From positions 12,930,001-12,994,000 of the forward strand of contig OZ038466.1 in assembly GCA_964036295.1 (NCBI GenBank): a DNA stretch of 64,000 bases, written 5' to 3'. The position numbers were made by a program, and so were the translations under genes. Shown here one piece after another: positions 21,338 to 33,007 of the stretch. Numbering within the stretch: the stretch's first letter is position 1; each line of letters begins with the position of its first letter. This DNA comes from Plumapathes pennacea (Eukaryota > Cnidaria > Anthozoa > Antipatharia > Myriopathidae). The notes beneath the pieces were generated by a model. That model saw only the letters and a program-made list of their open reading frames with translations, did no database searches and had not been told where the DNA came from.

Positions 21338-24310
21338 TCACATAAACCAGTATCTCGCTGAGGACGTTGGTGCACCCTTGAGCGGCATAGTTTTTGTGAG
21401 ATGCGTTTGAAATTGCGTTGCATTGGATGGTATATCATGCCACTTGAAACCAAGCCATTTTTCCATAAGCTCAAGCGGCACAGACAAGATCACCGCCTTC
21501 ATCGGCTCGTCGTAGTTATTTCCCATGTGTGCGATGCTCTCCACTTGGTTTATTTCATTTGTATTTGGATCGACGTGAACAAAGGCTGCCAGAGACCATA
21601 TGGAATTGGGAATTGTTATGTTTCCTTTCAAAGAGCGCTCTTCCCCTTCCACAAGGTCGAACTCTTTCCCGCCGTTCGGAGCATCATAGATTCTAATTTC
21701 TTTGCTCGATGTCCCCGCAAAAATAGCAAACTCTCCATTACTATCGGTGAATGCAGACTTAAGATGGTTCATCAGTGCATACTCTACCTCCAGCCAGTAA
21801 ACGCGGTTAAACTTTGGAGCCTGGGGCACGGTGAAGGCGTAGCTGAACGTGTTGTGCAAGGCCCAGGGATCAAACGAGGCCAACTGTGGAGGGATTATGT
21901 GGCCCCGGTCCCACCCGGACTGGTCATAAAGCTCATACGAACCCTGGTTAGGGCCGAGATCTAAAAATGTGACATCGGATAAACAGTCTAGAATATTTTA
22001 CCGATTTCGCAACTAAAACGGCCGCATATTTAAGTATCGTACGACCAGCGTGCAATCGGCCAATATCCAACAATGAGAGTCAAGTATGACTTGCACATGT
22101 ATAACTTGCCGGTTCTATATGAAATAACACGCTTCCCCGGAGGGGGGTACTCCCATATATGAGCCATATAGGTATGTGCCTCCCCAAAGGGTATCATTTT
22201 CAGCATTTTAGTCTAAAATAGGGTATCAATTTTAGCATTTTAGTCTGAAATAAGGTCGGAGATTTTGATATTTGGTCTGAAATAGGGTCGAAAATTGCGC
22301 ATTTTGGTCTGAAATAGGGTCGAAAATTGCAAATTTTGGTCTGAAATAGGGTCGAAAATCGCAAATTTTGGTCTGAAATAGGGTAAGGGTTTTCAGTCCC
22401 GGGCGGCACACTTCTACCCAAAATTTTGAAGAGTACCCCCCCCCCCCCCCCCCCCCCCCGGGGCACGCTTCACTTTGGGAAGGTATTACTTCCTTGAACT
22501 CATTCTTGTTCCAGGCTCTTGTTTCCTTAGGGCACAATTATTTATCGTTTTTATTATCAACTATCTGTGGCTTTCGTGGTTTCGAAGGATTCCCTTAAAA
22601 AACGTAAGAATTTTTAGATATTTCATGGCTAATTCGACGCAGTCTTCTTTAATTTAACTCCTAATTCTTGTTGGAGTTATTTCAAAATTTAGGATTGATT
22701 TGTTTGCCTTACAGTCTGTTCAATTTTCTGCGCTTAGTGACCCAAGGTAGGTTTAGGGTCGGTTGGTGGAAATAAAATACATACGTGCATAAGAAAATTA
22801 TTCTAATGTACATACAATACCAAGAAACAAACCTGGTTCCTTGTAAAACTGGTTGGAAACCACGCTTCTCAGAAAAGAGCCCATCTGTTTGACCTCCTCT
22901 GATGTCATCAGTATCCTGGTTGTTTGTGGGATTCCTCTGGCAATATTGAATAAACAACCTAACGGCTCCTTCTTAAAGTACTTCCATTCCTCATGTCCAA
23001 GCGCCATGTTCTTCAGAATTTGGAAATCCAATACCTTTGCTAAATGAACAATTTCTCTTGAGGCGGCCTTCACCGCGGCTTCGACAGTAGCACCTTCCTT
23101 CACCAATGGATTATGTGATCGAGAGAATTCGGGAGCAGGAATTGCCATCTTATCTGGACAAAGTATGTCGACCTCAAGAATCGTGGCACAGTCACCAGAA
23201 GTCAACTTGTCTCCGAGATAATCCATCTCGAACACATCGTCTCGGAGATATGCTTCCAGAATTCGGAATTTCTCACATGTTTTGGAGCTGTTCTCTGGCT
23301 GGACTTGTTTGGACTTGGAAATCACGTGGTTATACCGGAGTGGCAAGGGTTGATAACGGCAGTTCGCTGTCAGAATTTTAAATATCATTATCTTAGAGAG
23401 CAAGAATAATAACTAATGACATCTTACAATAAAAGTACAGTGGAATCGTCGAGACCAGAGAGTATAACTTTTTGTGAGATAGTGAAAAGATTCTTAAAAA
23501 TTCTATATCTTTTAGATTTATAGAATTTTTCCACGTTTATAGGACTGGGCTTGACAATTCATTGACTCAACTTTCATCTCCCATGTGTTCGTTCACTAAA
23601 TTTTCAATTGCATTTTCACTTGATGGTCATCATCAATTCGTGCGACCTCTTTTTGTGCATTACTGAAGATTCTTGATGAACATGCAAACAACCTGTAAGA
23701 GATAGGGGTACGGGAGTACAGAAAGGAGTTGTGTACCTACCTTTGACAACTTCTTTAAGGTCTGCAAAGTGTGACAAGGTAACACAGCTTTTAGTAATAC
23801 GTACTATATCTGCACTAATTCTTACGATTTCACATTTTGGTAATTTTAAGAATTTCTACAAAGAAATATGGCTGGAAAGGCTATAATACCCTCCGTCAAA
23901 ACTCTCCGGTTACTATACAGCTCGGGTTGCTAAGCTTGGCATCAATACACGGCTCAAATTACGTAAAGATTTTAACAACAGTCAATATATTACCGTGGCA
24001 TCGGCCTGGCAGCCCGTCTCCTATAAACCCAGTTTTACAAACGCACGTGAAATTCCCTTCAGCAACCTTCACACATCCTGCGTAAGTATCGCATTTTTGT
24101 GTGCACTTGACTCCTGTTGGCGAAAGGACCAAAAGTCGTCAGTTTCAAGTGTAAGTTCATTGGTACAAAGGTTGATGTCCGTCAAAATGTGCACGGGGTG
24201 AAGTTTATAGGCAATTGGTCAATCAACATACCTACAGGAGTTTTCTCCTTTCCAACGGAACCAGCGATAAATATGGCAGCCAATACAGCCATCACAGGAG
24301 CTCGCTTCAT
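21338..24310 (-). CDS. Secreted EGF plus DNA/RNA non-specific endonuclease (four exons)
   Basis: Exons are 24310-24232, 24113-23994, 23366-22833 and 21960-21338. All introns are GT-AG and all junctions are phase 1, giving 451 aa. Exon 1 is a signal peptide (MKRAPVMAVLAAIFIAGSVG). Exon 2 is one EGF-like domain with six cysteines (C30, C34, C40, C50, C52, C65; core GNFTCVCKTGFIGDG). Exon 3 (residues 67-244) is a linker or N-terminal domain I do not recognise. Exon 4 holds the nuclease core: GWDRGHIIPP with DRGH at 262-265, whose His is the catalytic base in the Serratia nuclease family. It also has FTVPQAPKFNRVYWLEVE, where N296 and E304 keep the spacing of the Asn metal ligand and Glu of that family. 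It would cut nucleic acid with a divalent metal, outside the cell, plausibly in digestion or defence. The stop follows ARYWFM. The gene is complete with no breaks. Confidence 0.88.
22136..22463. mobile_element. CCCGG...GGGG element with 32-bp internal repeats, in the nuclease gene's last intron
   Basis: Perfect 8-bp direct CACGCTTC at 22128-22135 and 22464-22471. It starts CCCGGAGGGGGGTACTCCC. Four to five tandem units of about 32 bp (GTCTGAAATAGGGTCGAAAA core) lie at about 22240-22390. It ends in a 24-C tract and GGGG. It lies between nuclease exons 3 and 4 (22832-21961), so it would be transcribed within the intron. Confidence 0.85.
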
Positions 24311-25055
24311 TGCTGAGCTTGTCAATATTTGTACTAATGACATGAAGATTTGCTAAATTAGGCCCTTACAAAAAGATGATGTGTGTAACCTCAGCGATTA
24401 TAATGTGGTATCTTAAAATCCCCCCTTTCTCTTTCTCTCTCTTTGCCGTCATATCTATGTCCATCATCCATTATCTTTGTGTGTCCGTGTTGTCACTAGT
24501 TTATAAACCTTAGTACTATATACCTTACTTTAGTTTAAAAGAAAGGGAGACTGCATTTGTGCGCGCGGATGTAAAGTGGACGAACAAAACAGCGAGTTCA
24601 CTGTTTCTAAACGACAATCTTTTAATTTATTGATCTTGCATGGGATTAACAAAAGTTCAGGTTCTTTCATTCACTCTTTTCTGGTGTCCGTTATGTGAAA
24701 TTGTCACTTTTGTCATGCAAGATAGACACGTGCAACACAGCTACTCCACGCTGATCGTGACAAAGCGAACTAGGCGGACTGCCGAACCAATGATGCAAAA
24801 TACTTTATGATTTATGAATGCTACAGTGTCGTTTAGACTGTTGAAGAATGAAGGAAGCAGTTACGGGCGGTGTCGTTTTTTTATCTTTAGTGAAACTAGA
24901 ACTCAACTCTTTTTTCAGAGATCGCGTTGGGCAGTGTAACATCTCAACTCAGCAACTACAACGACACATTTTCAACAATAAATTGCCGACAAATTGCTGA
25001 GAAAAATGTGTATTAGCACTTTAAAAATCAAATTTCTAAACTCTGATTGTATGTA
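24311..25055. other. Upstream region of the nuclease gene, no further gene
   Basis: Likely promoter and 5' untranslated region of the minus-strand nuclease gene. A pyrimidine-rich CTTTCTCTTTCTCTCTCTTT tract lies near 24427. No further exon was recognised. Confidence 0.4.
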
Positions 25056-25233
25056 TAGTTGAAGCTCCCGTAAGCGGACACCCTTGGGAAGCAGAAAACG
25101 TGTCTAGAACTGTCTGCTTACAAGAATGTGAAAATACGAGTTCACTGACTATAGAGTAAAACGGGCTTTTGTAAAAGCGTCCGTAAGAAGAGCTGTCCGT
25201 TTACGAGAGTGTCCGCCCAGATACATTTGACTG
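25056..25233. mobile_element. MITE, CCCGTAAGCGGACA family
   Basis: Ends TAGTTGAAGCTCCCG and ACATTTGACTG, imperfectly inverted, with TA outside each. Related to 15523-15718. Confidence 0.65.
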
Positions 25234-25344
25234 TATTTAAGAGGTTTTCCGCTGAAAATTTGAGCAATGCACGCAAAAAGTCTGTTCCCGAAAAAGAAGC
25301 ATTATTTTTGTGATTTATGTCAATTTCCTAGTTTGATTATGTAA

Positions 25345-26013
25345 AGGTGATGTTACACGAGACGATTTTTAACGACAATTTTTAGCGACGATTTTTAATG
25401 CATGTTACACAAGACAACTTTTAGCGCAACATTGTTGCGGCAGCGGCATGTTACACGAGACAATTTTTCGCGCAACATCCAGCTAGCGCCCAGGCTCCTT
25501 CTCCAAAAACATGACAGCCTTTACCAAAAGCAGAACTTTGTGCGAATGTTGTAATTAATTGATAGTTTTGAAGATTACCAGACGCGAACACGAAAAAGAA
25601 TTGTTTGGACGAGGGAATGGATGAAGAGGAGAGAAGAAAAGGGGGTTTATTACCAGTTAGCCAGAGAATTAAACGTAAAAGATGAACTTTCGCTCGATAT
25701 TTCCTGATGGCAAAAAACAAGTTCGACGAGCTGGTCGGCCGAGTCGCCACATAAATACAGAGGTTTAACACAATAATGAGGGCGTCAATAAGTCCTGTGA
25801 CGTCAGTGTTGCGCGAAAAACCGACTGCGAGGGTGTTACACGAAGCAACTCCAACAAAATTCGAGCAACATTGTTGCATGCGTTTGAAGGCCATTCAAAA
25901 ACTTTTAACATGTTGCCGCAACGAAGATTGCGTATGTTACACTATGACGATTTTTCGCGCAACATTGTTGCGCTAAAAATCGTCGTTAAAAACCTTCTCG
26001 TGTAACATCACCT
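25345..26013. mobile_element. Harbinger-like element, AGGTGATGTTACACG ends, TAA target duplication
   Basis: The left AGGTGATGTTACACGAGACG and right CTCGTGTAACATCACCT ends are inverted repeats extending past 40 bp (TTTTTAACGACAATTTTTAGC versus mirrored GCTAAAAATCGTCGTTAAAA). TAA flanks both ends (25342-25344, 26014-26016). Sub-terminal copies of GCGCAACATTGTTGCG occur on both sides. A 147-codon minus frame in the interior has no recognisable transposase motif. The 3-bp duplication fits PIF/Harbinger. Confidence 0.8.
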
Positions 26014-26630
26014 TAAGATGATCATCGACATGGCCAGAAATAGCAGACACGCATGCGCACTAGGGGCTTCACTTTATTGACTTCAGTGTAAACTAAACAA
26101 GAGAGTTTACTATGGAGATGGACACAAAAGTCATCGTACCTTTGAACCAGAGACTAAATTGCAAGCTGTTCAATCGGATTCCTTATAATACAAGGATACC
26201 GAAAACATTGACACAAAATCAGTAGCTGTTTATTTGTATATCGCGTTTTTCTAATGTTAAGATGCAACAGACGTCTAACAGACAACAGCATGGCAAGCTG
26301 AAAACGGCATACTGGATGAGAGTAGCGAACCGTTTTGCCTCAAAGTGGTTGAAATATTGAACCTGTTCAATCGGCTTTTACTTCAAGAAAGACATTCTCC
26401 TGAACAAACTTAATGGTAACCCTCAGCACTCTGTATCTCTTGCGTTTTTAATCATAAAGCTGCAGTTTTGTTGAATTTACCAGAACAGTTATTTGATAAC
26501 GCATGCTTGAAGCATAGTTTGAAACTACTCGCGATCGGTTCTGGCTCCCTTTGGTTGGCCCCGGCGATCGACCAAGTTGTTTAATATAAACCATCCTTCA
26601 AAGTGAGATTAAGATTTGTTTTGGGGATTA

Positions 26631-27301
26631 GGGCCTCTTCATATGAGCCCGGTTACCGAGATCTCGCCCTCCCACTATTTCCTTTGTAAAAATTCTAATG
26701 TGTTCATATGACAGGGCGGGCCAGCCCGGTTAACTAAGATCTTGGTCTTTGCGACCGGGATCTCGGTTAACCGGGCTGGCCCGTTTCTCATATGAATACT
26801 TCAGCCCGGTTAACCAGGATGAAAATGTTTCGACTATGCGAGTCTGAAATGTACTTGCTCCTTAATTTAGCATTGAAGGAAGAAAAAAAAAAAAAACACA
26901 CACACACACACACACACACACCAATAGTTTTTATTACCCTTAAGTACGTACAGGTATTATCAATCAGAAGTAATGGTACAGTCATCATGCCAACATAAGT
27001 ACAATTATATCCTGAATTTAACTAATCAGGCAATTACAGTATAGGGTACGTACAAGCACAGCAAAACATATACACACAACTTACACACAACATAAAGTAC
27101 AAACATAAAACACGACAATATACAGATGTAAAGCCAAAATAACATTGATCATCCACGGAGCCAAAACTTTCGCGCCATCTTGGTTCGATGACCGCTGACC
27201 GCTGGCAAAAACTTCTGCATCATGGACACTTTATCTCGGTTACCCAGGCTGAAATTTTCAATATGAACTCACGACCGGGCTGACCCGGTTCACCGAGGCC
27301 C
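26631..27301. mobile_element. Inverted-repeat element with GGGCCTC ends, TTA duplication, CA microsatellite inside
   Basis: Left GGGCCTCTTCATATGAGCCC, right ACCGAGGCCC, flanked by TTA (26628-26630, 27302-27304). Repeated AGCCCGGTTAACC/GGTAACCGAG motifs occur in both orientations (26740-26815, 27235-27300). A (CA)13 tract at 26896-26921 preceded by 14 A lies inside. Non-coding. Confidence 0.65.
26896..26921 (+). repeat. (CA)n microsatellite
   Basis: Thirteen uninterrupted CA units after an A-run. The open frames reading HTHTHT or VCVCVC are artefacts of it. Confidence 0.9.
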
Positions 27302-27304
27302 TTA

Positions 27305-28502
27305 ATGGGGCTTTAAAATAAAGGAAATAGACGTCGGGAATCGTGGCACATAAATACTGTTGGAACGGATTAGAAGAGCCTGCCCATCAAAGCAGGAGCT
27401 GTTTTAATACCGCTAAATTGTAAGACTTGCCTTCTGTTATCCTTTCTTCTGAATTCACATAGAATTTGCAGTGAAAATACAGCATTACTGTTCTTACAAA
27501 ACTGACCGTGCATCAGTGGCACTTTAAAACATTTCAGCTTTTTCATTGTTCTGCTATCCTTATGATCTCCCATTTCGTCGAAGTCAACTTCTGACATCTC
27601 TGAAAACTTATACAATTGATTGATTGGTTCAATTTGATCGATTAAATTGATTGGTTCAATATTCATTTCTATCATTTTTCGCGCGATTTAACTGGCTGAG
27701 AACAAGCTTTCCAAAAATTGAAATTTGGTCGCGCGAGTTTTCCGATGTCCGCCATTTCTGGCCATGATGAGTAACACCGAAAATAGACAAGAAGCGTAAG
27801 GATAGATGTAAGTGTTTTTGGTTGCCTTTCCAGCTCAAAATGTACAATAATACGTGCGTTATCATTGCAAAATAAGACTTTGATAGGAATATTCGTCAAC
27901 CTGTTGCTTGGAGAGTTTTGTGAATTATCTTTCGGTGTTACAGTAAAAGATGCCTGGCATCAAGATCTTCAAGGAAGTGGCGAAAAATTCTCAATTACAA
28001 ATGTATCGTGTTGGTACAAGAATTGTTTCGTTTTACTTTTACCATCATAATTACTCGAGTTTACAGCGGAAATCCTCCTAAATTTACAATGCTTTCTCAG
28101 GTTCTTTGCTCATGGAATTTCATCTAATAGGGTGGCAGGGAACATCCTAGGATGGGGCTTGGCTTTGTCGTACATTTTAGCCATTCCCAGCGTGGCCCTG
28201 TTCTAGTTGGCTCATCCAAACGACTTCATTTTGTCAAGGCAACGACCAGACGCATAACATTGATGTTGTCGTCAGCACTCATCGATACGTCTCGGTGGCC
28301 AGTTGATGTTGTAGAGCAGAGGCCTGAAGGATGAGCCTTGCGAACACCCCCTCGTTGCTTCTTTTCGGGTCTTTACTGTAGACATAAGCTTTACAGGGAA
28401 TTTATTACACTACTTTACATTTTCAAGTGCAAATAAAGGCCAAAGCGAATGCAAAGATGGGAGCGGATGGCACTCGTCAGGAACCAGATCAACTGGTTTA
28501 TT
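27305..28502. other. Stretch without a supported gene
   Basis: Short open frames exist: a 101-codon minus frame at 27370-27675 and a plus frame starting MPGIKIFKEVAKNSQLQ near 27950. None shows a family motif or a clear pair of splice sites, so I do not call them genes. ATGGCGGAC on the minus strand near 27757 looks like a start context only. Confidence 0.3.
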
Positions 28503-29525
28503 AGGACCTCGTTCCCAGGCTCTTTCATCTCCCGGGCCCCGCCCCCGAAGAAAGACCCTGGTTCAGGCTGGTCACGTGTCGGCCAGAATCTGGCCGGTTG
28601 CAAAAAAGGAAACCAAGGGAGGGGCCGTTAAGTCGGAAATTTACTTTACTTTGTCTACTGGGGAAAGAAAAATTTGGATATAAAAATTTAACACCTCCCA
28701 TGTAGTTTACGCTGCGTCTGAACAACAAGTCAAGTTGTTGCAGGCCTTGTAGTTCTGTGGGAGACCACTGCAAAAACGTATGCGGAAAACTGAGCTAATA
28801 AGGCACTTCTCGAAACAGCGAGAGAGTTTTACAGCAGCTCGTTGCCACAGAGCGAAGGTTTGCCGCATTTAATCAGCAGACCATGTGAAAGACGCCTCGA
28901 CAACTTCAGAGCTTTCAAAAAGGTAATTTCGAGAGTCAAGGCTCCTTCGGAAGGGTGAAAAGATGCATTTAAACACGAAGGCGCGCTATAAAAGGCCGTT
29001 GGCCGCCTCTTTCGACATCAAATTTGCATAATGTTTGTTGAATCGCACGTGCGTCCACAGCGTTCAGCTGAAGTCGCTCTGTCCATGAAATTTCTCTGCA
29101 GCAACTAAAAGTATACCTAAAATTATACACATACGGGCAACTTTAATGTGGAGTCCTGGACGAAAGGGTTTGAAACGAAATTTTTCTCTTGGCTGCCAAA
29201 ATACATTTTGAATTTCGCGGTGCAATACGACCACCAAGCATATTTAATTTTTTACTTTGAAGATTATTCTTGGCTTTTACTCAAATTGCACTCAAAATGA
29301 ATGTTTATGTGATGGCAAAATTGGTGAGGCAACATTATCTTGTTTTGCGTGGTATTCAAGTACAAGGAAAACAAAATTTGGACATTTTTGGCTTTTTACT
29401 AATTAGGAGCTGTTGTCTCGGTCGCTGTTGATTGACAAGTGGCTCTGCGTTTCCCTGGGAAGCGCCCTTTTATAGGAAGCTTGCCAAAAAGCGTGGCTGA
29501 TTTGTGTCGTTTGTGCCTTAGTAAG
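28503..29525. mobile_element. Diverged copy of the AACCTCGTTCCC element
   Basis: Starts GACCTCGTTCCCAGGCTC and is homologous over most of its length to the 56844-58017 element in reverse orientation. Shared parts are the ACACCTCCCATGTAGTTTAC, GCCGCATTTAATCAGC and AAGCTTGCCAAAAAGCGTGG segments. The right terminal repeat is not found near 29525, so this copy is end-truncated. Confidence 0.7.
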
Positions 29526-29529
29526 TTAA

Positions 29530-30690
29530 GAGTTAAGTATTCAGGTTGTACCAGATAAAGATGTACCCTTCAAAAATATAAATAGCACGAAACAAATGGC
29601 TGTAAAATTTGCCCAACAAGAATTCCACTTCTGTAATATTTCTGGCGCGAAATATTCTTCATTTGCCTTGAAAAGCTAAGAAATATCCAAATCAAAATGA
29701 TGAGTGTTCTCGTAAAAAAATAGTTTCATAAAATTCCTGTGTTGAAAAACAGTGCAACTTTCGATTTTTGAAGAGTATATAACTAAGCAGCAGCAGCAGC
29801 AAAAAAAACCTATCAGACATAGTGACTAATTTGTACACAGAAGAAAATCTAATAACAGTGTCCAACATTAATTTTAAGAAGCCGTACCCAAATTTGAAAG
29901 CGACTGGAGAAGTATTGTACAAAGTTGTGCCAAGATCAACGCGAGTTTCGAAGACGAAAATGACGCAAACACGATAAAATATGCGAAAACAACAACTGTT
30001 TTGTGAGATACGCCGGTCTAGCGGCTTTTTTAACACCGTCGAGAAAGAGAACGATAAATTTACGAGCAGAAACAATAAAACGTTAAATCGATATCTGTGT
30101 AATAACGTTTTCACAACGAACAAAAAGAAATACGTGCAAAAACAAGTGCAAATCGTGAACGTTTTAGAGAATCATCAACAAAAAATGTTGACAAGAAAAA
30201 TAGAAACACGGGCAAAACAAGAATTCTTTGTAAACCAAATTGATTGGACATCATTGTTTTCAGCAGCCAAAATCTGTACTGTTTGCATAATTTATCATTT
30301 TGGCTTTTTCTGCATAATATCGGTACCGGACCTGGAAATTTTGGCAATTTGTATCAAATGCAGCCATCTAGCGAAGAAATAAAGACCTTTCCTTGCAATA
30401 ATATGCTGTTCACACCTTTGTGACAGATAACAAATCAGGTTTGTGCCCGAAGTAGTGCGGTAAAACAAATTCAAAAAGTTGCGTTTAAAATCGTTCTTGT
30501 TCACAAATTGAAGTAAAAGAAAGTCTTGGGGCGAATTGAACTGGGAGAACGTTTGGAACACCCCTGTTCAAAGACAAAATAAATAACATCATACATGACT
30601 GTAGAATAGCATTAACATATCAGAGCTTACGTTTTCCGTTCAATACATTTCCACATTCGTCTTCCATTTGAAGCCATTTTCAGCCAAATA
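29530..30690. other. Gene-free AT-rich stretch
   Basis: Open frames on opposite strands overlap fully (29692-30123 against 29981-30382) and have no recognisable protein character. A short CAG repeat lies near 29788. Confidence 0.35.
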
Positions 30691-30708
30691 TTCATTGTAA
30701 ACTTTGAG

Positions 30709-30931
30709 TCAAGTCCATGCGCCATGCTTCTTTTCCACTGTCCTGAACTCCTGCGTGGTGCTCTGCGAGAAAAGAGAGAAATGTATTAAATAACCTGGAA
30801 CGTTTCAAAGACAGGCATAAAGCTAAGTGTAATTTCGTTTCGTCCGTTCGTACGTCGCAAGTTTCAACTTGTAATACACCAGAACTCACCAGAAAGCCAC
30901 CGGGAAGTCTGACTTTTGCTTGCTCCGCCAT
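30709..30931 (-). CDS. Possible two-exon microprotein
   Basis: An ATG at 30931 opens MAEQAKVRLPGGFL and meets a strong donor (CTG|GTGAGT, exon end 30890). A good acceptor (TTTTCTCGCAG) precedes 30762. Joining in phase gives STTQEFRTVEKKHGAWT and a stop at 30709, 31 aa in total. I do not recognise it. The splice sites are the main support. It could equally be a 5' non-coding exon pair or an upstream frame of another gene. Confidence 0.25.
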
Positions 30932-31344
30932 TTTCGGGCTTCAAATCTCCTCTCGCAAACACGTCCATCTTAGTTGGAGTCTTCTCACAAATGGCTTCTG
31001 TAGTTCTGTGCACGATGGAACGAAACGTGTGAAAAATGCAGTCAAGCCGGTTTTGGCACGCTTGTCAGTTGGCACTTTAATTTTATACACATGGGACGCA
31101 TGAACAAAACAGCGCGCGGGGTGGGGTGGTGGGTTTTGCGGGTTGTACGCAAACGGCCACTGTCATATACCTAAAACTCTTAGGGGGAGGGGTGGTCTAA
31201 CCCCACTGCGTATCTGCGTACCATTTCCACATATACCTCAAAACGTAGGGGGGTGGGGGTATCTGTGTATTTGCCGTTTTCTAGGGGTGCTCCAAAAAAA
31301 GGCGGGGTATTCTGTAGCCGCCTCTTTTTCTGCACCGGGTTATT

Positions 31345-31510
31345 CAACGATGCCCGGTTCCAATACGACTCTATCAGTTGACCTTCATGTGGTTGATGCC
31401 GGGGATTGTCCATATCCGGGCCATTGTACGCTCGGCACTGGTCTGAGTACACGATCGTACCAGGCTGGACGACCGTGCTGTTGGATGATCGGCAGCAAGT
31501 TGTTCGCGTA
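31345..31510 (-). pseudogene. Transposase relic, Merlin / ISXO2-like DDE domain
   Basis: The minus-strand translation has VQPGTIVYSDQCRAYNG followed by a shortened segment and IESYWNRA. GT-I-SD-W-AYNG and IESYWNR are hallmark blocks of the ISXO2/IS1016-type DDE domain of Merlin transposons; the D of YSDQ is one catalytic Asp. The usual Trp after SDQ is Cys here. The intervening HQTVNHS-type segment is deleted or frameshifted. No N-terminal half was found. A dead fragment. Confidence 0.65.
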
Positions 31511-31574
31511 AGGGGTGAATACAAGTGAGGGTGAATCCGAGTGAAGCGCAGTATTCATCCAGAATAATCACAAA

Positions 31575-32500
31575 TCATCACAAAACCAGTGAAGAACAGG
31601 CAACGTTTTTGATGTACAGTTGTTGGGACTTGTACTGTTAATGTAGACACTGCACAGACATTCAATATTTGTAATTTCGTGCTCATTATGAATACACTTT
31701 GATACAGGCAGTTATATAAAGAAGTTGCACGATCCATTGTGAATGCACACTGTATAATAAAGCACAGTGAAAACACACTAGTAAAAGGGAAAGGAGAACA
31801 GTTAAAGGAAAATAAACTCAAGGAGTAACTAATCGACCACAACTCCCGGGCCAGCAAGAAATTTTTGTTCTGTGTCTGACGCCGAGAAAAGCGTTCAGGG
31901 CTAGAGTTCCTTGAATCTGGGAAAGTGACGAACGATGTTTTTTTTTTTTTTTTTTTTCGAGCCCTGCGTACATCAACCTAAACGATTTAGTTGAAAGAAC
32001 AGAGAAGGATGAACCTACCTCAGATTAGAGCAACCTCTAAATATCGTAGGGGAATATTACAGCCCCACAGCACCCGCTGTAAGTGAATCTTTGTGTAAAT
32101 GAGTGTGCGCACATTTTGCCTGGGATTGAATGAAAACAGTTTTGCTTGAAGTCTCTGTTTTATGTTTGCCGAAATATATTTTATATAAAGGTAAAACTAC
32201 GTCACAGTCATATAATAAATCCCGCGGCGGGGCTCGGAAAATACGAGCAACTCGTAAAATACCGGCCCGTATTACGCACTAAACCATCGAATAAGATGTA
32301 TGTAACAGAGTCAAGAAAGCCATGCTCCTTTGTTCTGAGTTGAATCCTTTGCCGAATTTCAGTGACACACGTAGCAGACAGCTCAAAAACAGTCACATGC
32401 GCATGCATAAAAGTAGACAAACAAAGGAAGAAATTGATGGATCAAGGAAGATGGAAATTAAAGTACAGTGGTTAGTAGCATTTTCACAACACACTAGTTT
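31575..32500. other. Gene-free stretch with a 20-bp T run
   Basis: T run near 31939-31958. The phrase CACCCGCTGTAAGTGAA occurs at about 32069 and again near 33359, an unexplained short repeat. Confidence 0.35.
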
Positions 32501-32640
32501 CTCGCTCTCTGATTGGTCGATTTACCGTGGTAAATAAGAGTCCAGACAACGATGCTGACGCCAGCATGTCACGCTTTGCAGCGAAATACAACGAAACTTT
32601 CCTGTATATTTCTAAATGTTGGAGTAAAAAACAAATTTCC

Positions 32641-32812
32641 ACTGGTTTGCCGTGGTGTGGACTCTTATTTACCACAATCTACTTCATCACATGGTCAAAA
32701 TTTGTTGTGGACTCACTCGGCGAAGCGCCTCGTGAGTCCACAACATTTTGACCATGTGATGACGTACATCGTGGTAAATAAGAGCCCACACCACGGCAAA
32801 CCAGTGGGAATT
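32641..32812. repeat. Palindromic element, about 75-bp arms
   Basis: The left arm begins ACTGGTTTGCCGTGGTGTGG and runs through ACTCTTATTTACCAC, ATGGTCAAAA and TTGTGGACTCAC. The loop is TCGGCGAAGCGCC. The right arm repeats this in reverse to CCACACCACGGCAAACCAGT. A half copy lies at 440-520 and a fragment at 32520-32550. Confidence 0.85.
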
Positions 32813-33007
32813 TATTATCTGCGGATATGGCTAAGCCGCCAATAACTTTAAAACTAATACCGATTGAGTCGTCAATTGCGCACTTATTGTATTGCTGCAC
32901 TGTTAGTCCTATCACCAGACTGAAGTCACCCTATGGTCATGGCTTGCTTTAATTCCCTATTAGGGTAAGAGAAAGTTCCTTAATACTACAAGTTCTGAGA
33001 TATTTCA

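Noticed and set aside
21401-21964. 187-codon plus-strand frame
   Set aside because: Antisense to the nuclease exon 4, which has catalytic motifs and phase-matched splice sites.
25451-25894. 147-codon minus frame inside the Harbinger-like element as a transposase
   Set aside because: No DDE or Myb-like motif; the frame runs through sub-terminal repeat sequence.
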